The notes: generated from the letters alone by a model not told the origin. Shown: positions 27,777-36,819, counted from the first letter of the stretch. The stretch is 64,000 bases of DNA from an uncultured Tateyamaria sp. (GCF_947503415.1 NZ_CANNDS010000001.1:1584501-1648500), one strand, 5' to 3'. Numbers and translations are program-made.

Positions 27777-29012
27777 ATGGCTTCCAAATCACTTCAACAG
27801 AAACTCGCAGTGCTGAGCGATGCGGCAAAATACGACGCATCCTGTGCCTCGTCCGGGTCAAACAAACGCGACAGCCGAGATGGCAAAGGCCTTGGGTCGA
27901 ACACGGGGGCGGGGATCTGTCATTCCTACGCGCCTGACGGCCGGTGCATCAGTCTTCTGAAGATCCTGATGACCAATTTCTGTATTTATGACTGCGTGTA
28001 TTGCGTGAATCGTGTGTCGTCCAACGTTGAACGGGCGCGGTTCAGCGTCGACGAGGTTGTGAAGCTGACAATTGACTTTTATCGGCGCAATTATATCGAA
28101 GGACTGTTCCTTTCGTCCGGCATCATACGCTCACCCGACAAGACCATGGAGGACATGGTGCGTATCGTGCGCAAACTGCGCCACGAAGAGAATTTTCGGG
28201 GCTATATCCACCTAAAGACCATCCCAGATGCAGCGCCTGAATTGATAGAAGAGGCGGGGCGATTGGCGGATCGGTTGTCGATCAATGTCGAACTGCCGAC
28301 CGACGCCGCTGTGGAAGCCTTCGCGCCTGAAAAGAACCCGTCTCAAATCCGGAAAGCAATGGCCGACGTCAAATTGCGCCGGCGTGTGTCAAAGGACAAA
28401 TCGCACACCGGACGCCGCCCTGCGCCCTTTGCCCCGGCAGGCCAGTCAACCCAAGTGATCATCGGTGCAGATGCCGCGAACGATCTGACGATTCTGAAAC
28501 AATCGACGCGCTTATACGGCAGCTACGATCTGAAGCGGGTCTATTACTCGGCTTTTTCGCCAATACCGGATGCGTCATCGCGCCTGCCCTTGATTAGTCC
28601 GCCTCTGCAACGCGAGCACCGTCTGTATCAGGCAGACTGGCTTTTGCGGTTCTACGACTTTCAGTTGCACGAGATTGCGGACGCGGCGCTTGGCGGAAAT
28701 CTGGATCTCGATATCGACCCCAAACTTGCCTGGGCTTTGGCCCATCGCGACCTTTTCCCGGTCGATGTGAATACCGCGCCGCGCGATGTCTTGTTGCGGG
28801 TGCCGGGATTTGGCGTGAAAACCGTGAACCGCATTCTGACCACGCGGCGGCACCGCACTCTGCGATACGAAGACATCAACCGGATGGGCGCCTCTATGAA
28901 AAAAGCGCGCGCCTTTGTCAGTGCGCTGGGTTGGAGCCCGCATGGACTGTCCGACACCGCGGACTTGCGGGCCACGTTCGCGCCCCCGCCAGAACAGCTG
29001 ACCTTGTTCTGA
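27777..29012 (+). CDS. Putative DNA modification/repair radical SAM protein
   Basis: A 411-residue radical SAM protein, SplB-related, of the family regularly paired with UdgX. The [4Fe-4S] motif is CIYDCVYC (Cys69, Cys73, Cys76). AAKYDASCASSGSNKRDS opens the protein, and a C-terminal helix-hairpin-helix (LLRVPGFGVKTVNRIL) suggests DNA binding. The family is thought to act on DNA lesions, but no reaction is proven that I know of. No strong ribosome site precedes the ATG, and the LexA box occupies that space, so translation may be leaderless. Seven bases separate it from the UdgX gene. Confidence 0.92.
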   Translation: MASKSLQQKLAVLSDAAKYDASCASSGSNKRDSRDGKGLGSNTGAGICHSYAPDGRCISLLKILMTNFCIYDCVYCVNRVSSNVERARFSVDEVVKLTIDFYRRNYIEGLFLSSGIIRSPDKTMEDMVRIVRKLRHEENFRGYIHLKTIPDAAPELIEEAGRLADRLSINVELPTDAAVEAFAPEKNPSQIRKAMADVKLRRRVSKDKSHTGRRPAPFAPAGQSTQVIIGADAANDLTILKQSTRLYGSYDLKRVYYSAFSPIPDASSRLPLISPPLQREHRLYQADWLLRFYDFQLHEIADAALGGNLDLDIDPKLAWALAHRDLFPVDVNTAPRDVLLRVPGFGVKTVNRILTTRRHRTLRYEDINRMGASMKKARAFVSALGWSPHGLSDTADLRATFAPPPEQLTLF

Positions 29013-29019
29013 GGCTGCG

Positions 29020-30465
29020 ATGACTCAGCGCATTGTCTTGCCGCGTCTCGGGACCGGAACAGCTTGGCGCGACAGTGCGCGCGTGTGTCTTGCGATGAAC
29101 CTGCACCCAAACGATGTGCGTTGGAGTGACACCGCCGAGGACAGTTCGCTGTTTGACGCTGCGCCGGATGCACCGCCCGCCGTACATGATCAGGCAAAGG
29201 TGCCCAAAGCGTTTGTGTCTCTCGCACAGTCGGTTGTCTGGCACACAGACGCGGACAGGTTTGATCGACTTTACGCCGCACTCTACCGCATCCGCAGCAC
29301 CCCGACCTTGATCCGCGACCGTGCGGATCCGGCCATCGCGCAACTGCGCAAGATGGAAAAGGCGGTGCATCGGTGTCAGCACAAGATGAAGGCGTTCGTC
29401 CGTTTCCGCGAGATTGGTGATCCAACCGCACCTCGGCGCAGCTTTGCGGCCTGGTTTGAGCCGACGCACAACACCATGGAGCCGACGGCGGACTTCTTCG
29501 CCAAGCGGTTCGCGGACATGGATTGGCGCATCGTGACCCCGTCAGTCTCTGCGATTTTTGAGGGCGGTAAACTGTGCTTTGCGCTCGATCTGCCGCGGCC
29601 GGATTTCCCTGAAGATGCCAACGAGAAGCTGTGGACCACCTATTTCTGCAACATCTTCAATCCGGCGCGGTTGAAGGTGAATGCCATGACATCGGAGATG
29701 CCCAAGAAGTACTGGAAAAACCTGCCTGAAGCCGCGTCCATCCCGCACCTGATTGCAGGCGCTCCGGCCCGCGCCCGCGCCATGGCTGACGCCGCTCCGA
29801 CCTTGCCACCTGTGCGCACAGCGCGGGTACAGCGTGCCGCCGCTGACTTTGACACCGCATGGAAAGGGCCCGGCGACGCCTTGGGTGCGGCCCTGTCGGC
29901 ATGCACCCGGTGCCCCCTGCACGCCACTGCAACGCAAGCCGTGGCCGGATGCGGCCCAGACACTGCGCGTCTGATGATCGTGGGCGAGCAACCGGGTGAT
30001 CAAGAGGACCTCACCGGTCAACCGTTTTCTGGCCCGGCTGGCAAAGTATTGGATGGGGCGTTTGCGCAGGCCGGGGTTGATCGGGAAGGCGTCTATCTGA
30101 CCAACGCGGTGAAGCATTTCAAACATATCGTCCGAGGGAAACGGCGCATCCATCAAAGCCCAGACAGAACTGAGATTGAGCATTGCCGTTTCTGGTTGGA
30201 TGCGGAAATTCGACGTATCCAACCCAAGATCATCGTTGCGATGGGCGCGACGGCTGCCATGGCCCTCACCGGTGACCGTCGTGATATTCTGAAACGGCGC
30301 GGGCACTTGGAAACTGGACTATGCGGTCGTCCAGTCATGATAACAGTTCACCCGTCGCACATTTTGCGAACGCCGGATAAGGCGAAACAGAATGAATTGC
30401 GCGAGATGTTGGTAGGCGATTTGTCCGGCGCACATGCCATTTCATTGACAGAAACGGCGATGTGA
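29020..30465 (+). CDS. DUF4130 plus UdgX-type uracil-DNA-binding protein
   Basis: A 481-residue two-domain protein. The N-terminal half (to about 270) matches the DUF4130 repair-associated domain (RKMEKAVHRCQHKMKAFVRF, MPKKYWKNLPEA). The C-terminal half is a family 4-like uracil-DNA glycosylase fold with CTRCPLHATATQAV, GEQPG (322-326) and the UdgX loop KRRIH (374-378). In mycobacterial UdgX the matching His forms a covalent bond to the uracil site, so His378 is the predicted cross-linking residue. Second gene of the LexA-boxed operon, and convergent with the next gene. Confidence 0.93.
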   Translation: MTQRIVLPRLGTGTAWRDSARVCLAMNLHPNDVRWSDTAEDSSLFDAAPDAPPAVHDQAKVPKAFVSLAQSVVWHTDADRFDRLYAALYRIRSTPTLIRDRADPAIAQLRKMEKAVHRCQHKMKAFVRFREIGDPTAPRRSFAAWFEPTHNTMEPTADFFAKRFADMDWRIVTPSVSAIFEGGKLCFALDLPRPDFPEDANEKLWTTYFCNIFNPARLKVNAMTSEMPKKYWKNLPEAASIPHLIAGAPARARAMADAAPTLPPVRTARVQRAAADFDTAWKGPGDALGAALSACTRCPLHATATQAVAGCGPDTARLMIVGEQPGDQEDLTGQPFSGPAGKVLDGAFAQAGVDREGVYLTNAVKHFKHIVRGKRRIHQSPDRTEIEHCRFWLDAEIRRIQPKIIVAMGATAAMALTGDRRDILKRRGHLETGLCGRPVMITVHPSHILRTPDKAKQNELREMLVGDLSGAHAISLTETAM

Positions 30466-30473
30466 CAATCACC

Positions 30474-32219
30474 TTATGCGGCGCGGGCAATCATCCGTTC
30501 CACTGCTGCCGCCGCCCAGTCCTGCGGCCGCTTGCCAAAGCATTCAAGGATCGCATCCACGCCAATAATGGTGCCCTTCGCCAAACGGCCCAAGACCGCG
30601 ACAGGCACCCCATCGTCTGAGTCCGATACGATGAAACCATCAGTTGTTGTGTCCACACCAAGGTCGTCATGAACCGCGGCCAGAATTCCATCGGTCAAAA
30701 GCCGATCCATCAAAGGTGCGTTTACATCCTTGATCTTTGGCGGCTGAAGAACCGCATCGACCATCACGGTGGCTGTTGTCCGGTTGGATCCGTTGGACAA
30801 GGTCCAACCATCACCGGAAACCTCAATGTCCGGATCATTCACGTGGTCCAAATTCAGCACACCGGCACCATGCAGCGCAATCAACTGCTGCAGGCTTTCG
30901 ACCGGGGGACCGAAGGAATACCGCTTCATGCTTTCATCGAGGAATATGATGTTGGCCAGGGCCTCGTCCGAAAGCTGGCCATGCGAAAGCGCCGTATAGA
31001 TCGTGGGATGGCAGTGCCGCCACACCTGACCAATGCAATAATCAAGGCTGACCGGAGCGGCGCCGACTGACATACCCACGAGCTCTTGCAGGAGGTCCAC
31101 AGGGGCGACGTCAGTGCTTAAAATACTGCTGTGATCATGGCTCTGGTCGTTGACCCAATCTGCGATCAGACGCTCGAGGTCTTGCGGATCAGCCGGGGCG
31201 CATTCGCGCCTGTGCTGCAACGTCGGGTAGACGCCTGCCATGATCGGGACAATCGCATCGACCAAGAACGTCTCGTCCTGAGCGGCAGCTTGTGCCTTCG
31301 GATCGCTGAGTTGAGTGTCGAGCTTGTCCAAAGCCTCTTTCGACGGCTTGAATTGCATATCAAGGCGTTCGTTCAGCGGTTTTGGCCCCAACGGCAGCCC
31401 ATCGAGTGAGAAAGGAACGATGTTCACTTCAACATCTCGGACCAGCTCGAAGCTTTGGGCACGCGTCAACTCATCTTGGATCGTGAAATCACCGAACGCC
31501 TCCGCTGTGGCGCGCGCGATATCAATTGTCGCCAGACCATACCCACGAACCGCCATATTAACCTTGGTCATCTCGCTGACGCTATTGACGATCTGCTCCA
31601 CCGGATAGGGATCAGGGAACAAATGCAGTGCTGGATTGTCTTCTGTTGCGGCGATCCAGTCTTTGATCTGAGCGTCCCGGTGCGTTGGCTGATGCCCAAC
31701 AGTCAGCAGGGCTTGGTCTGCGGAAAACGATGCCCCCGTCTTGGTCATGACAGATAAGCGGTCGTTCATCACAGACAGGTCGTCCACGCGCTCGGACACG
31801 AGTTCTGCAAGACCTGCCGCCAAAATCGGCTGCAAGAGCGTCTCGAACCTTTTTGATAGATACTGACCCACAGTTCGCCGCTGCGGGTAGACGTCAGGTG
31901 ACTTCTTGCCGTCATCTGCTTGGCTTATATTTGCCCAATCATGATAGCTGGGAAATGCGCTGATCGTTGTTGATCCCAATTGGATTTCTGGCCGTTCCGG
32001 CAGGATCAAAATGCGGTCGTTGATATTGCTCCAGTTGCTGGCGGATTGAGACATATCCCAAACCGGGCCGTTGCCTGTCTGATCCGTTTCCTCGAACAGG
32101 ATGATCTTTGCATTCTGTCTGTCGGATGCTGCGGCAAGACTGTGAAGAAAGCATTCCAGAGCGTAGTGGCCCCGTGGGCCCAAGCCGACGATGGCCAGAT
32201 TGTAGTGTGGTTCGTTCAT
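30474..32219 (-). CDS. FAD/NAD(P)-binding protein of unknown function
   Basis: About 581 residues, starting MNEPHYNLAIVGLGPRGHYALE; a TTG ten codons upstream is less likely. The Rossmann GLGPRG and the following region match the FAD-NAD(P)-binding (NAD_binding_9) family, in which many members act on siderophore or amino-acid precursors or are uncharacterised. FEETDQTGNGPVWD and QALLTVGHQPTHRD are internal landmarks. No partner gene is nearby. Its stop lies 8 bases from the UdgX stop. A recurrent intergenic motif (32520-32540) lies about 300 bases upstream. Confidence 0.8.
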   Translation of the reverse strand: MNEPHYNLAIVGLGPRGHYALECFLHSLAAASDRQNAKIILFEETDQTGNGPVWDMSQSASNWSNINDRILILPERPEIQLGSTTISAFPSYHDWANISQADDGKKSPDVYPQRRTVGQYLSKRFETLLQPILAAGLAELVSERVDDLSVMNDRLSVMTKTGASFSADQALLTVGHQPTHRDAQIKDWIAATEDNPALHLFPDPYPVEQIVNSVSEMTKVNMAVRGYGLATIDIARATAEAFGDFTIQDELTRAQSFELVRDVEVNIVPFSLDGLPLGPKPLNERLDMQFKPSKEALDKLDTQLSDPKAQAAAQDETFLVDAIVPIMAGVYPTLQHRRECAPADPQDLERLIADWVNDQSHDHSSILSTDVAPVDLLQELVGMSVGAAPVSLDYCIGQVWRHCHPTIYTALSHGQLSDEALANIIFLDESMKRYSFGPPVESLQQLIALHGAGVLNLDHVNDPDIEVSGDGWTLSNGSNRTTATVMVDAVLQPPKIKDVNAPLMDRLLTDGILAAVHDDLGVDTTTDGFIVSDSDDGVPVAVLGRLAKGTIIGVDAILECFGKRPQDWAAAAVERMIARAA

Positions 32220-32519
32220 TCGGTGGCCATTCGTTGGGCTGAAGTTCAATCGACGTACCGCCAGTTGGCCCTTACAAAGTCGTGGGAGATACCCGGGCGT
32301 TCAGTCAACTGTCGGTGGGCGGTCTTAGCATAACGTCAGTCGGGACCTTATCATTGCAGTCTGGTCAAAGCCCAATCTCGGTCAGTTTGTCATGTCATCA
32401 CGAGCGCTCGAAGCGGATTTGTGGCGGCGGGGAGGATCGGTCTTGACCTGTGCAGTCCTGAAGGCATCGCAAGCATCGGGGGCGGTATCCACCCCACTCA
32501 GGGGGTGATCTGGGTAAAT

Positions 32520-32540
32520 CCTAAACCAGGACAGCTTTTG
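32520..32540. repeat. Recurrent intergenic motif, copy 1
   Basis: CCTAAACCAGG-ACAGCTTTTG, one of four related sites (others at 36551, 41452, 42785) found only in spacers of the 32-43 kb region. Probably a protein-binding or promoter element rather than a mobile repeat, because the flanks are unrelated. Confidence 0.5.
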
Positions 32541-32622
32541 GGCGGAATACACGGCAATTGGTTGCCCTTTTTGGCAGGCAGGTCACGACCGGGCTTGCAC
32601 ACAGTGATATATCAGCCGTATA

Positions 32623-32638
32623 CCATCCACATGGATGG
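32623..32638. promoter_or_regulatory. Palindromic operator candidate for the RHH regulator
   Basis: CCATCC-ACAT-GGATGG, a perfect 6-base inverted repeat ending 9 bases before the GTG start and touching the GGAG ribosome site. RHH proteins bind such palindromes, so autorepression is plausible. Confidence 0.45.
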
Positions 32639-32647
32639 AGAATGGAT

Positions 32648-33064
32648 GTGAGCAACGTCAAACAGCTACGAGACAAGCAGCCTGAGAATGAGAAGATCAC
32701 AATCAACCTCGGCTTTGTCGACCTTGGGCGCATCGACCTGCTGGTTCAGGAAGGGTTCTATTCAAACAGAAGTGACCTGATCCGCACAGCAATTCGGAAC
32801 CAGTTGGACACGCATACTGGCGTGGTCAGCAAAACGCTTGAACGACATACGATGGAACTGGGTTTGCGCGACTACTCGGTCGCTGATCTGGAGACATTGC
32901 GGGACGCCGGCGAGATGCTGCACGTCAAGGTCGTCGGGCTCGCGCGGATCGATGGTGCCGTAACACCGGAACTGGCACTGCAAACCATCGGGTCCATCAC
33001 GGTGCTGGGTGCCTTGCAGGCCAGTACGGACGTCAAGAAAGCACTTGCCGACCGCATCAAGTAA
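32648..33064 (+). CDS. CopG/ParD-type ribbon-helix-helix regulator
   Basis: About 138 residues starting MSNVKQLRDKQ. The GTG at 32648 has GGAG seven bases ahead, whereas the ATG two codons upstream would be only one base from it. The RHH DNA-binding unit is ENEKITINLGFVDLGRIDLL with RSDLIRTAIRNQL, residues about 13-55. The C-terminal half (YSVADLETLRDAG, HVKVVGLARI) is longer than a plain CopG and may bind a ligand or partner. It precedes the PHB-depolymerase-type gene by 28 bases, so it probably controls that gene and itself. Confidence 0.85.
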   Translation: MSNVKQLRDKQPENEKITINLGFVDLGRIDLLVQEGFYSNRSDLIRTAIRNQLDTHTGVVSKTLERHTMELGLRDYSVADLETLRDAGEMLHVKVVGLARIDGAVTPELALQTIGSITVLGALQASTDVKKALADRIK

Positions 33065-33092
33065 GGTGCGCAACGCTTAAAAGGAAAACGAA

Positions 33093-34163
33093 ATGAAACT
33101 CTTTGACATAGGCGCATGGCGCCCTGCGACCGATGATGCACGCCTGTCTGCAGCCAATGATCTGGTGCAACGCACTCTTGCACGGCATGGGCTAGCCCCT
33201 CAATCGGGGACGGCGCAGCCGGGTGGGATCGCGATGGATGACATGCTCGCTCGGTTGTCGCAATTGCATAGTCCAACCGCAGCGGCTCAACCTAAAATCC
33301 CCGAGGGGGCGCAGTTTCTCCAGAACACGTACGCCTGCGATGCGGGCACTCGTGCATATTGGATATATACTCCGACGTCAGCGCTCGAGGGCGCAACGGG
33401 CGTTGTCATGATGCTGCATGGCTGCACGCAAACCCCTGTGGATTTCGCGGCAGGGACAGGGATGAACAGGCTGGCGGACCAGAATGGCTTTGTCGTGATC
33501 TATCCAGCGCAATCGCGTGGGGACAACGCTCAGTCCTGCTGGAATTGGTTTAGCCGAGGCGACCAGCGTCGGGGCAGAGGTGAGCCTGCCATACTGGCCG
33601 GATTGGCCGCGCAAGTTGCGGCAGATCACGGCGTCGATAAAGAGCAAACATTCGTCGCGGGCTTGTCAGCAGGTGGGGCGATGGCCGCCATTTTGGGCGA
33701 AACCTACCCCGACGTTTTCGCAGCCGTTGGTGCGCATTCAGGATTGCCAGTTGGCGCGGCCAAAGACGTGCCGTCCGCCTTTGCAGCTATGGGAGGCACT
33801 GTCCTTGAAGCCTCTGGCAAAGTCGAAGCGGGTTCAGGTGTTCGGACAGTCGTTTTTCATGGATCGGCCGACGCGACGGTGCATCCAAAGAATGGCGACC
33901 GTATCGTGCAGCGCGCGATGGACGTTGTCGGACGTCAGAGCGTTGAGACAACGGAACGGGGCGCAGAGAATGGCCGGACCTACACACGCAAGATCATCAG
34001 GAACGACACGGGCGTTGGCATGGTGGAACACTGGCGCATCGATGGGCAAGGGCATGCCTGGTCCGGTGGGGCAGCAGCAGGCTCGTATACTGACCCACAA
34101 GGTCCAGACGCCAGCGCTGAAATGATCCGCTTCTTTTTCGGCGCGGCCGCTGAGGTCGGGTGA
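33093..34163 (+). CDS. PHB depolymerase/LpqC-type esterase
   Basis: A 356-residue alpha/beta-hydrolase of the esterase PHB depolymerase family. The oxyanion region is MMLHGCTQTPVDFAAGTGMN, the nucleophile elbow is GLSAGGAM (Ser192), and the catalytic His is in DGQGHAWSGG. There is no clear secretion signal; an N-terminal segment of about 75 residues (MKLFDIGAWRPATDDARLSA) precedes the fold, as in intracellular-type members. It hydrolyses short ester polymers or feruloyl-type esters, substrate not predictable here. Likely cotranscribed with the upstream RHH regulator. Confidence 0.9.
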   Translation: MKLFDIGAWRPATDDARLSAANDLVQRTLARHGLAPQSGTAQPGGIAMDDMLARLSQLHSPTAAAQPKIPEGAQFLQNTYACDAGTRAYWIYTPTSALEGATGVVMMLHGCTQTPVDFAAGTGMNRLADQNGFVVIYPAQSRGDNAQSCWNWFSRGDQRRGRGEPAILAGLAAQVAADHGVDKEQTFVAGLSAGGAMAAILGETYPDVFAAVGAHSGLPVGAAKDVPSAFAAMGGTVLEASGKVEAGSGVRTVVFHGSADATVHPKNGDRIVQRAMDVVGRQSVETTERGAENGRTYTRKIIRNDTGVGMVEHWRIDGQGHAWSGGAAAGSYTDPQGPDASAEMIRFFFGAAAEVG

Positions 34164-34241
34164 TTGAGTACGCGATGATTGGAGTGGGAACAGGTTCAAC
34201 TCGGGTTGCCTGTTCGCATTCTGGCTGCTCGGGAATTTTAG

Positions 34242-35030
34242 TCAGCCTGGGGCGTCAACGATAGACACAGACACCCGTTGCTCTTGAAAAGACATCCAGC
34301 CAAAGCTGCTCAGGAATGGCACTTCCGCCGCATCCATACCCACCCCAATCCGGGCCATTTCCCCAGCAGTGGCCATACCGGTTGCATCAACAAGATGCCA
34401 AGTGCCATTCAGAAAAACCTCGGCCACCGCATGGAAATCCTGTGGTGTGACATGCGGCGCATACACGCTCGCAAAACGCGCCGGGATGGCTGATGCCCGT
34501 GCCAGAGTGATCATCACATGCGCAAAATCCCGGCAAACACCCTGACGCTGCACGAATGTGTCGATCGCGGTGGTCTGCGCCGTGCTGGACCCGGGCATGT
34601 ACCTATAGTGACGAGATATCCAATCGCGGATCGCTGCAATGCGCGCGCCGCCGGTCAAGGTGCCGAATTCCGCAGCCACGAAACTCTGCAACTCGTCTGA
34701 CTGGCAATACCGGGATGGCATCAGATATCGCACAGTGTCGCCGGGCAGCATATGCACCGGAACCGCATCAAGCTGCTCAAGTGTCAGCTCGGGCCGGTCA
34801 ATTTCGATCTGCGCTTTGTAGGTGCACCGAAACTTCTCAGCGGCGCGCATCAAAATGCGCGCGCCCAATCCGGCTTCACCGGCGATCCGTCCGACATGAT
34901 CAGGTGATCCGAAGTCGATGTGCTCGGACATAACCGTTTGATCGTGAAAGCTGGGGGCTTCTATCTGCAGGATGAGGTCGACAGGTTGGTCCAAGCCGTA
35001 GGCCAAGGACACGTCTATGTTCAGGATCAT
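34242..35030 (-). CDS. Transglutaminase-like domain protein
   Basis: A 262-residue protein with the bacterial transglutaminase-like fold. The Cys-His-Asp triad is visible as QGVCRDFAHVMITLAR, DFHAVAEVFLNGTWHLVDAT. The N-terminal half contains a beta-sandwich region with few landmarks. Bacterial members usually act as proteases or peptide ligases. It stands alone, convergent with the esterase gene and divergent from the Crp/Fnr regulator gene, with 128 bases between. Confidence 0.88.
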   Translation of the reverse strand: MILNIDVSLAYGLDQPVDLILQIEAPSFHDQTVMSEHIDFGSPDHVGRIAGEAGLGARILMRAAEKFRCTYKAQIEIDRPELTLEQLDAVPVHMLPGDTVRYLMPSRYCQSDELQSFVAAEFGTLTGGARIAAIRDWISRHYRYMPGSSTAQTTAIDTFVQRQGVCRDFAHVMITLARASAIPARFASVYAPHVTPQDFHAVAEVFLNGTWHLVDATGMATAGEMARIGVGMDAAEVPFLSSFGWMSFQEQRVSVSIVDAPG

Positions 35031-35158
35031 GTCGCGTCCTTTGTGTCCTGCCTCATCGATCAGACGAGCGCAGGTTCGATTGTTGGCTTTGTAAACCAGC
35101 CTGAGGATACCGCGAGCAATCCGCGCGGCAAGATAAATGCGACCGCGCGTCCTAACCC

Positions 35159-35965
35159 ATGTTAAGATTATTCATGACTGATGATGAACAAAGCTGCCTG
35201 GTCAGCCGTCTATCGCGTTTTGTGAGCCTAACGGACGCTGAATGCGCCTTTATCGAAGAGATGGAAAGGGATGAACACCCCCGTCGCAAAGGCAGGCCGG
35301 TCATCAGTGTCGGCGACGTGACCGAAGGCATCATGGTTCTGAAAACGGGCTGGGCGGTCGTAAAGGCCGACAGTGCGGATGGCCGCAGCCAGATCTTGCG
35401 GGTCTATCTGCCGGGCGAGGTTATGGGGCTTGCCGAAATCGGATCAACCCACGCCAACCACCGGATCATCATGCAAACCGATGGCAAGATTTGCCCGTTT
35501 CCACGCACCGGACTCGCCCCGCTGTTTTCCGACTATCCCAGGTTGGGCGCACTTTTGACCGCTCTGGGCAGTCTCGATCAGATCGCGCTGCGCCATCATG
35601 CAAGCAGTTTGGGATCAATGGACGCAGCAAACAAATTGAAGTTCTGGTTGCTTCAGCTTCGGTCACGACTTGAGGTTGCGAATGTGGGACTTGGGAACCG
35701 ATTTCGCGTGCCTTTCAGTCAGGTCGAGATCGGCCAGGCTGTGGGACTGACGTCAATCTATGTGAACAAGTTGCTGCGCAGATTTGTCGATGACGGCGAT
35801 ATCGAAATTGACCGACCCTATTTCCGGCTTCTCAAACGGGATGAATGGGAAAGGGACTGCGAATTTGTGAACGCATTCCATGACATGGACACATCATGGT
35901 TCCCACCTGCCCATACTGAGAAACCGACCAGTACGGCAGATATGTCCGCATCAACCGGTTCTTAA
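35159..35965 (+). CDS. Crp/Fnr family transcriptional regulator
   Basis: A 268-residue regulator: cyclic-nucleotide-binding-like N-terminal domain (VGDVTEGIMVLKTGWAVVKA, VYLPGEVMGLAEIG) and C-terminal winged helix (VPFSQVEIGQAVGLTSIYVNKLLRRF). There is no N-terminal Cys cluster, so it is not an FNR-type oxygen sensor. The recognition helix with QVEIGQAVGLTSIYV differs from the NnrR-like protein at 47.6 kb. An ATG five codons downstream (35174) is an alternative start. The tail overlaps the convergent DUF892 gene by four bases. Confidence 0.88.
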   Translation: MLRLFMTDDEQSCLVSRLSRFVSLTDAECAFIEEMERDEHPRRKGRPVISVGDVTEGIMVLKTGWAVVKADSADGRSQILRVYLPGEVMGLAEIGSTHANHRIIMQTDGKICPFPRTGLAPLFSDYPRLGALLTALGSLDQIALRHHASSLGSMDAANKLKFWLLQLRSRLEVANVGLGNRFRVPFSQVEIGQAVGLTSIYVNKLLRRFVDDGDIEIDRPYFRLLKRDEWERDCEFVNAFHDMDTSWFPPAHTEKPTSTADMSASTGS

Positions 35966-36462
35966 GTCCGTGCATCCTTGCTTACGCGACCGGTTGCCAG
36001 TTGTGTCATGGTTCGGTCTGTGTCGTACGCGGCATCCAAGCGGTCTTTCAATGTCGCCAGATCGTCATCCAGCTCCAACCGGTCTGCGAAAGCGATCAGG
36101 CAACCATAGCCTGCAATAACGTAGTGGGCGAGGTGCTGGTACTGGGTGATGATCATTGCATCCTTTGTGGTTGGGTCACCAAAAGGTTGCGCGAGCGCTT
36201 GAGCATGAGCCTCTATCGCCAATCCTTCCATACCCTTGCACAGCGCACCACCAAGGTGTTCGTCGTGACGTTGCGCCATCTGTTCCAGTGCGGCGAGGCC
36301 CCCTCGAATGCTGTCTGCACCCGCCTGCAATGCTTTGCCAAGGTCCGTACCGCTGGCCGCATCCGTCATCTTTTCCGTCACATCCAGCGCCTGCTCGTTT
36401 GCGCTGTAGATGTCCTTGAGTTGCTCGAGATACAGGTCTTCCAATGTGTCGATGCGCATCAT
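35962..36462 (-). CDS. DUF892 ferritin-like protein (YciE/YciF type)
   Basis: About 166 residues; I chose the ATG at 36462 because AGGA lies just upstream. The DUF892 opening DTLEDLYLEQLKDIYSANEQ and the helical segment HDEHLGGALCKGMEGL match the family, whose fold is a ferritin-like four-helix bundle associated with stress. The iron-binding residues are not obvious by eye. A copy of the recurrent CTAAACCAG motif lies about 90 bases upstream. Confidence 0.9.
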   Translation of the reverse strand: MMRIDTLEDLYLEQLKDIYSANEQALDVTEKMTDAASGTDLGKALQAGADSIRGGLAALEQMAQRHDEHLGGALCKGMEGLAIEAHAQALAQPFGDPTTKDAMIITQYQHLAHYVIAGYGCLIAFADRLELDDDLATLKDRLDAAYDTDRTMTQLATGRVSKDART

Positions 36463-36550
36463 GTGTCCTATCAAAGTGAGACGTCACGCTAACCGCGAAT
36501 AGCGGCCCCGGAAGATGTCATCGGCGTATCGGTGGGAGTTATTCGGCGTT

Positions 36551-36571
36551 CACTAAACCAGATTAGTGTCT
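36551..36571. repeat. Recurrent intergenic motif, copy 2
   Basis: CACTAAACCAGATTAGTG, which is also an imperfect palindrome (CACTAA...TTAGTG), the most symmetric of the four copies. It sits 89 bases upstream of DUF892. Confidence 0.5.
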
Positions 36572-36600
36572 GAAGACCGCGCCGTCCCAACCAAGGTCAT

Positions 36601-36759
36601 ATGCTGGTCCGATCACAGGCTTGCGCAAGCGGCCTCGTTTCGAAGGGTCAGTCCGCTGTAATCGGAAAAGGGCGCTGTACTAGGCACGCAGCCGAGCGCA
36701 TCGCAAAGAAGGCCAAAACCGCCGTTGAAAAAGAAAAGCTCGGCAAACCCAAGACTTGA
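36601..36759 (+). CDS. Possible 52-residue basic small protein
   Basis: A short frame from ATG 36601. Its C-terminal half (RIAKKAKTAVEKEKLGKPKT) has the Lys/Ala-rich periodic look of a real small protein, while the N-terminal half does not. No good ribosome site is visible at this ATG, so the true start may be internal and non-ATG. Not recognised. Kept at low confidence. Confidence 0.3.
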   Translation: MLVRSQACASGLVSKGQSAVIGKGRCTRHAAERIAKKAKTAVEKEKLGKPKT

Positions 36760-36819
36760 GAAACCAAAAGGGGGGTCCCGTCGTTAATCTCCTTTGAACG
36801 ACGCTGAGAAGGGCACACC

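Larger units (their letters stand above)
32220..32647. other. Divergent intergenic region, 428 bases
   Basis: Lies between the FAD/NAD(P)-binding protein gene (minus) and the RHH regulator gene (plus). I see no convincing coding frame. It contains one copy of the recurrent CTAAACCAG-type motif at 32520-32540 and the CCATCC/GGATGG palindrome at 32623-32638. Confidence 0.6.
36463..36819. other. Intergenic region between DUF892 and yihY, 357 bases
   Basis: Divergent spacer holding the recurrent motif copy 2 (36551-36571) and one candidate small frame (36601-36759). Otherwise I see no feature. Confidence 0.5.
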
